Assembly: GCF_000312385.1 (NCBI RefSeq)
Contig: NZ_HE997627.1
Span: 1,112,268-1,176,267, forward strand
Origin: Tsukamurella sp. 1534
GTDB lineage: Bacteria; Actinomycetota; Actinomycetes; Mycobacteriales; Mycobacteriaceae
Direction: 5' to 3'
Length of the DNA: 64,000 bases
Part shown: piece by piece, positions 60,785-64,000 of the stretch
How the letters are laid out: every line of letters starts with the position of its first letter
Position numbering within the stretch: the first letter of the stretch is position 1
The notes under the pieces: model-generated
Databases searched by the model: none
What the model saw: the letters and a program-made list of their open reading frames with translations, nothing else
Told to the model about the DNA's origin: nothing
Program-made: the position numbers and the translations under genes

Positions 60785-62827
60785 TCAGAGCACGCGGCAG
60801 AGCCGGAAGGCGTCGAAGACGGCGGCGTGCACATTGCGACTGCTGACCGCGTCGCCGATCCGGAACAACTGGTACCCGCCGCCGGGATTGCGCTCGACCG
60901 CCTGGGGCCGCGACGCGAGCAGAGCCGCGTGATCGACCTCGCCCAGGTTCGACGAGCCCGGCACGAGCGCGTGGTACAGCTCGTCCTGCGGCAGTGTGCC
61001 GTGCTCCACCACCACCTGATCGAAGGATCGGTTCCGGGTGACGTGCGCGTACTCGTTGTACAGGTCCACCTCGAGCCGGCCGGCGCTGCGGCGCACGGCG
61101 ACGAGCCGCTCGTTGAGCGTGATCCGCACGTCGTGCTCCGCGAACACCCGGAAATACCCCGGATAGTTCACGCCACCCACATCGGGCGCGAGAACCCTTT
61201 CCGGAGTGACGATCTCGAGATCGGCACCGCCGAGGGCGAGGACCTCGGCGGCGTCCATCCCCGGGTGCCCGCCGTTGTCGTCGAACAGCAGCACCGCACC
61301 GGAGGGCCGGAACGATCCGCTCATCACGTCCCACGAGTCCGAGACCAGGTCGGCGCCCTCGACCAGGAAGTCGGTGTTCGGCAGGCCACCGGTCGCGACC
61401 ACGACCACGTCGGGCCCTTCGGCCAGCACCTCGGCCGGGCCGGCGAACACCCCGTAGCGGATCTCGACGCCGAGGATCTCGCATTCTCCGAGCCGCCAGT
61501 CGACGACGCCGATCAGGTCCCTGCGGCGGGGAGCCGCGGACGCCAGGAGCAGCTGCCCGCCCGCGGCGTCCGCGGCTTCGAGCACCACGACGCGGTGTCC
61601 CCGCTCGGCCAGCACCCGCGCGGCTTCGAGGCCCGCCGCGCCGGCGCCGACCACCACCGCTGTCCGTGCCCGTACCGCACGGTCCACCGTGTGCGGCAGC
61701 GCCGTCTCGCGCCCCGTCGACGGATTGTGGATGCACTTGGCGTCGCGGGCCTGGTAGATCTCGTCGAGGCAATAGGTGGCGCCGACGCAGGGCCGGATCC
61801 GGTCCTCGTCGCCCCGCTCGATCTTCGCCACGATGTGCGGGTCCGCGATGTGCGCACGGGTCATCCCGACCAGGTCGAGGTACCCGTCGCGGATCGCGTG
61901 CCGGGCCGTCGAGACGTCGTTGATCCGGGCGGCGTGCATGACCGGCACCCGCAGCTCCCGGCGGACCGCGCCCGCGAGCTCCAGGTGGGGCGCCACCGGG
62001 GTCCCCATCGGAGGGATCACCCGCGAGAGCGCCTCGTCGCTGGCCATGTGCCCCTTGATCGCGCTGATGAAGTCGAGGCCCTCCGCGACCAGCCTGCGGG
62101 CGACGTCCAGCGCCGCGTCCTGTTCCAGGCCGCCCGGTGCGTCCTCGTCGAAGGACATCCGGATGCCCACGATGTAATCGGGGCCGACGCTCTCGCGGAC
62201 GGCGCGGATCACCTGCAGCGGGAACCGCAGCCTCTCCTCGAGGGAACCGCCGTACGGGTCCCCGGCGCGATTGGTCAGCGGCGACCAGAAGCTGTCCAGG
62301 AGATGGGTGTACGCCTCGAGTTCGATCCCGTCGAGGCCGGCGTCCCGGCACCGGGCGGCGCCGTCGGCGTAGGCGCGCGCGATCCGGTCGAGGTCCCACT
62401 GCTCGGCCACCTTCGGGAACGAGCGGTGCGCGGGCTCGCGCAGGGGCGACGGCGCGATCAGCGGCAGCCAGTCACCGTCGTAGTTGCTGGTCCGGCGGCC
62501 GAGGTGGGTGACCTGACACATGATGGCGGCGCCGTGCTCGTGCACCTCGTCGGCCATCGCACGCAGCCACGGCACGATCTCGTCGCGATGGAGTTCGAGA
62601 TTGCCGAAGGCGGGCGGGCTGTCCGGGGCGACGACGGCGGAGCCGCCGACCATCGTGAGACCAACACCACCCCTTGCCTTCTCGACGTGATAGGCGCGGT
62701 ACCGCTCCTTCGGCAGCCCGCCCTCGGCGTACGCGGGTTCGTGCGACGTGCTCACCACGCGATTGCGCAGAGTCAGGTATCGCAGCCGGAACGGCTCACG
62801 CAGGGGGTCGACGATGCCGGCGGTCAT
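60785..62827 (-). CDS. NADH:flavin oxidoreductase of the DgcA/StcD type (old yellow enzyme + Fe-S + FAD domains)
   Basis: 680 residues from ATG 62827, preceded by a near-perfect GGAGGTGAT. Domain 1 is an OYE TIM barrel (LRNRVVSTSHEP, VTHLGRRTSNYDG, ELEAYTHLLDSFWSPLTNRAGDPYGGSLEERLRF). Next comes a cysteine cluster CVGATYC...C, then FAD/NAD domains (TAVVVGAGAAGLEAARVLAERGH). Relatives are dimethylglycine demethylase DgcA, N-methylproline demethylase StcD and trimethylamine dehydrogenase. An operator-like TGACATATCA lies 79 bases upstream. A role in removing one N-methyl group in the betaine pathway is inferred; the usual partner DgcB is absent. Confidence 0.88.
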   Translation of the reverse strand: MTAGIVDPLREPFRLRYLTLRNRVVSTSHEPAYAEGGLPKERYRAYHVEKARGGVGLTMVGGSAVVAPDSPPAFGNLELHRDEIVPWLRAMADEVHEHGAAIMCQVTHLGRRTSNYDGDWLPLIAPSPLREPAHRSFPKVAEQWDLDRIARAYADGAARCRDAGLDGIELEAYTHLLDSFWSPLTNRAGDPYGGSLEERLRFPLQVIRAVRESVGPDYIVGIRMSFDEDAPGGLEQDAALDVARRLVAEGLDFISAIKGHMASDEALSRVIPPMGTPVAPHLELAGAVRRELRVPVMHAARINDVSTARHAIRDGYLDLVGMTRAHIADPHIVAKIERGDEDRIRPCVGATYCLDEIYQARDAKCIHNPSTGRETALPHTVDRAVRARTAVVVGAGAAGLEAARVLAERGHRVVVLEAADAAGGQLLLASAAPRRRDLIGVVDWRLGECEILGVEIRYGVFAGPAEVLAEGPDVVVVATGGLPNTDFLVEGADLVSDSWDVMSGSFRPSGAVLLFDDNGGHPGMDAAEVLALGGADLEIVTPERVLAPDVGGVNYPGYFRVFAEHDVRITLNERLVAVRRSAGRLEVDLYNEYAHVTRNRSFDQVVVEHGTLPQDELYHALVPGSSNLGEVDHAALLASRPQAVERNPGGGYQLFRIGDAVSSRNVHAAVFDAFRLCRVL

Positions 62828-62905
62828 CGGATCACCTCCGAGTGTCTGTGGCGGCCTGCGGGGCGGGCCGCCGATGTCAGGACTGAACAGACTCTGCTGT
62901 GCATC

Positions 62906-62915
62906 TGACATATCA
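62906..62915. promoter_or_regulatory. GntR operator copy 3 (TGACATATCA)
   Basis: TGACATATCA, within the longer palindrome CTGACATATCAG (62905-62916), matches copy 2 at 9 of 10 positions and lies 79 bases upstream of the OYE-type gene, in the 230-base region between it and the MocR-like gene. No other gene or clear terminator is seen in that gap. Confidence 0.65.
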
Positions 62916-63058
62916 GTGTGGCCGACACTATTGCAGCCGCACCCCGAGCGCAAGGATTCCGGCGGATCCACCCCGGATCGAGCGGGCCACGACGACGGGC
63001 GGGGCCCGTGCCGGCGACGCCCCGCGCCGCCCACCCCGACCCGCGCGGGGGGCACCGC

Positions 63059-64000
63059 TCAGCGCAGCAGGGACACCACCGAATCCGCCTTCGTCTCCGG
63101 CAGGTTCGCGAACGAGAGCATCAGCGCACCGTCGTGCCGGCCCGATCGCTCCGTCTCGTGCGGGGCGACGGTGGCCACCCGGTAGCCGTGCGCGGCCAGG
63201 TTCCCCACGGCGCGGTGGAGCGCCGGCGCGGAGCCCAGGTCCACCGTGAGATGCAGGCCCGCCTCCACGCCGAGCACGCGCGCCCGCGGAACGTGATGCG
63301 CCAGCGCGCGGCGCAGGGCGGCGAGGCGCGCCCCGTACGTCCGGCTGGCCCGCGCCACATGCACGTCCCAGCTCCCGGAGTCGATGAAGTGCGCCAGCAT
63401 CGCGGCCGCCGTGCCGTCGACCCCCTCCCCGGACCCGTGGCCGGCGTTCGGCATGCCGCGGCACCGTTCGGGCAGCACCGCCCAGGCGAGACGGAGCTGC
63501 GGAGTGAGGGCCTTCGACGCCGTGCCCAGGTACACGACCCGCTCGGGGGCCAGCCGCTGCAGCGCGGGCAGCGGCGCGACATCGTAGGAGAACTCGCCGT
63601 CGTAGTCGTCCTCGATCACGAGGCTGTCGGTGGCGCGCGCCCACTCGACGAGCGCGAGCCGGCGCGGCATCGACAGCCGCACGCCGGTCGGATACTGGTG
63701 CGCGGGTGTCGTGTACACCAGGCAGCGCCCGCCCGGCAGCCGATCGACGACGATCCCCTCCTCGTCGACGGGGACGCCGGTCACGCGGTTCCCGCTGGTG
63801 GTGAAGGCGTCGAACGCGCGGCGGTACCCCGGGGTCTCGGTGGCGATCGGCGCGGCGAACCACGACGCGAGCGTGAGCAGCGCGGGGTTCACGCCGGGGA
63901 AGAGCCGGATGTCCGACGGGGCGCACGCCACCGCACGGCGGCGGCGCAGTTGCGTCGCCAGCGCGGCCCGCAGCACGTCCAGGCGGGGCGCGGGGACCGC
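63059..64000 (-). CDS. MocR/PdxR-like regulator, C-terminal aminotransferase-like part (runs off the window)
   Basis: About 314 residues are visible, open to the right edge. The fold is class I aminotransferase: the DDYDGEFSYDVAPLPALQRL segment with the pyridoxal aspartate region, YLGTASKALTPQLRLAW (PLP lysine) and RVLGVEAGLHLTVDL near the C-terminus. MocR proteins have an N-terminal GntR-type winged helix, which must lie beyond base 64000. They sense PLP or amines; position beside the betaine-catabolic genes suggests control of them, but no promoter evidence links it. PDXR or GabR-type function cannot be separated. Confidence 0.88.
   Translation of the reverse strand, partial: AVPAPRLDVLRAALATQLRRRRAVACAPSDIRLFPGVNPALLTLASWFAAPIATETPGYRRAFDAFTTSGNRVTGVPVDEEGIVVDRLPGGRCLVYTTPAHQYPTGVRLSMPRRLALVEWARATDSLVIEDDYDGEFSYDVAPLPALQRLAPERVVYLGTASKALTPQLRLAWAVLPERCRGMPNAGHGSGEGVDGTAAAMLAHFIDSGSWDVHVARASRTYGARLAALRRALAHHVPRARVLGVEAGLHLTVDLGSAPALHRAVGNLAAHGYRVATVAPHETERSGRHDGALMLSFANLPETKADSVVSLLR

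Overview
The window is about 70% G+C with dense, largely GTG/ATG-overlapping operons. It carries a type I fatty acid synthase, a GlgE/GlgB alpha-glucan pair, the CysO/Mec/CysM sulfur-carrier cysteine pathway, an LCP cell-wall ligase and ESX-like secreted proteins. This combination points to Mycobacteriales (mycolic-acid Actinobacteria). Gene order from roughly 17 to 49 kb repeats, in rearranged pieces, the Mycobacterium tuberculosis Rv1326c-Rv1343c neighbourhood (glgB, glgE, dinG, pncB1, clpS, DUF2017, mec, cysO, cysM, rhomboid, cAMP phosphodiesterase, rph, rdgB, DUF3817, lprD). My best guess is Tsukamurella or a close relative; that is inference from memory of gene content, not a database result.

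Layout. 0-3 kb: 5' part of fas (minus) and a striking inverted repeat upstream of it. 3-7.3 kb: a sirtuin, an ESX-like triad (WXG-like Gly-rich protein, small helical protein, DUF3558 lipoprotein) and an AroE-like dehydrogenase. 7.3-15.4 kb: a 1411-residue SF1 helicase-nuclease fusion, a DEAD-box RNA helicase and a FadD15-like acyl-CoA ligase. 15.4-20 kb: a TetR/SDR pair, LprD and DUF3817 homologues, tRNA-Leu, an A+T-richer gap and an unknown exported protein. 20-27 kb: a ten-gene minus-strand block from clpS to an LCP protein. 27-29.5 kb: nicotinate/nicotinamide salvage (pncB, pncA), then a thiamine-binding protein and a small HTH protein. 29.6-37.8 kb: urate catabolism (uraD-uraH-uox-permease) followed by the glyoxylate-to-glycerate-phosphate pathway (hyi-glxR-gcl-glxK). 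37.8-43 kb: regulator/transporter/oxygenase genes. 43-50 kb: dinG, glgE, glgB and a metallo-beta-lactamase-fold protein. 50-64 kb: an apparent N-methyl-compound (betaine/sarcosine) catabolic locus with GntR, IclR and MocR regulators, an acid phosphatase lipoprotein, soxBDAG, a three-component Rieske oxygenase and an old-yellow-enzyme-type demethylase.

Two regulatory designs stand out. First, the urate and glyoxylate operons carry near-identical promoters: a TTGACG -35 box, a Crp/GlxR-like GTGA-N6-TCAC site in the spacer, and downstream TGCGGAA/TTCC elements of IclR type. This suggests one purine-to-glyoxylate regulon. Second, a TGATATATCA palindrome occurs upstream of the acid phosphatase, at the start of the gntR/sox divergent region, and (one mismatch) upstream of the old-yellow-enzyme gene. 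This implies that the GntR protein at 51.1-51.8 kb ties a scattered set of genes into one regulon that could strip all three methyl groups from glycine betaine. These are the most promising leads; neither a CRISPR array nor an insertion sequence was seen.
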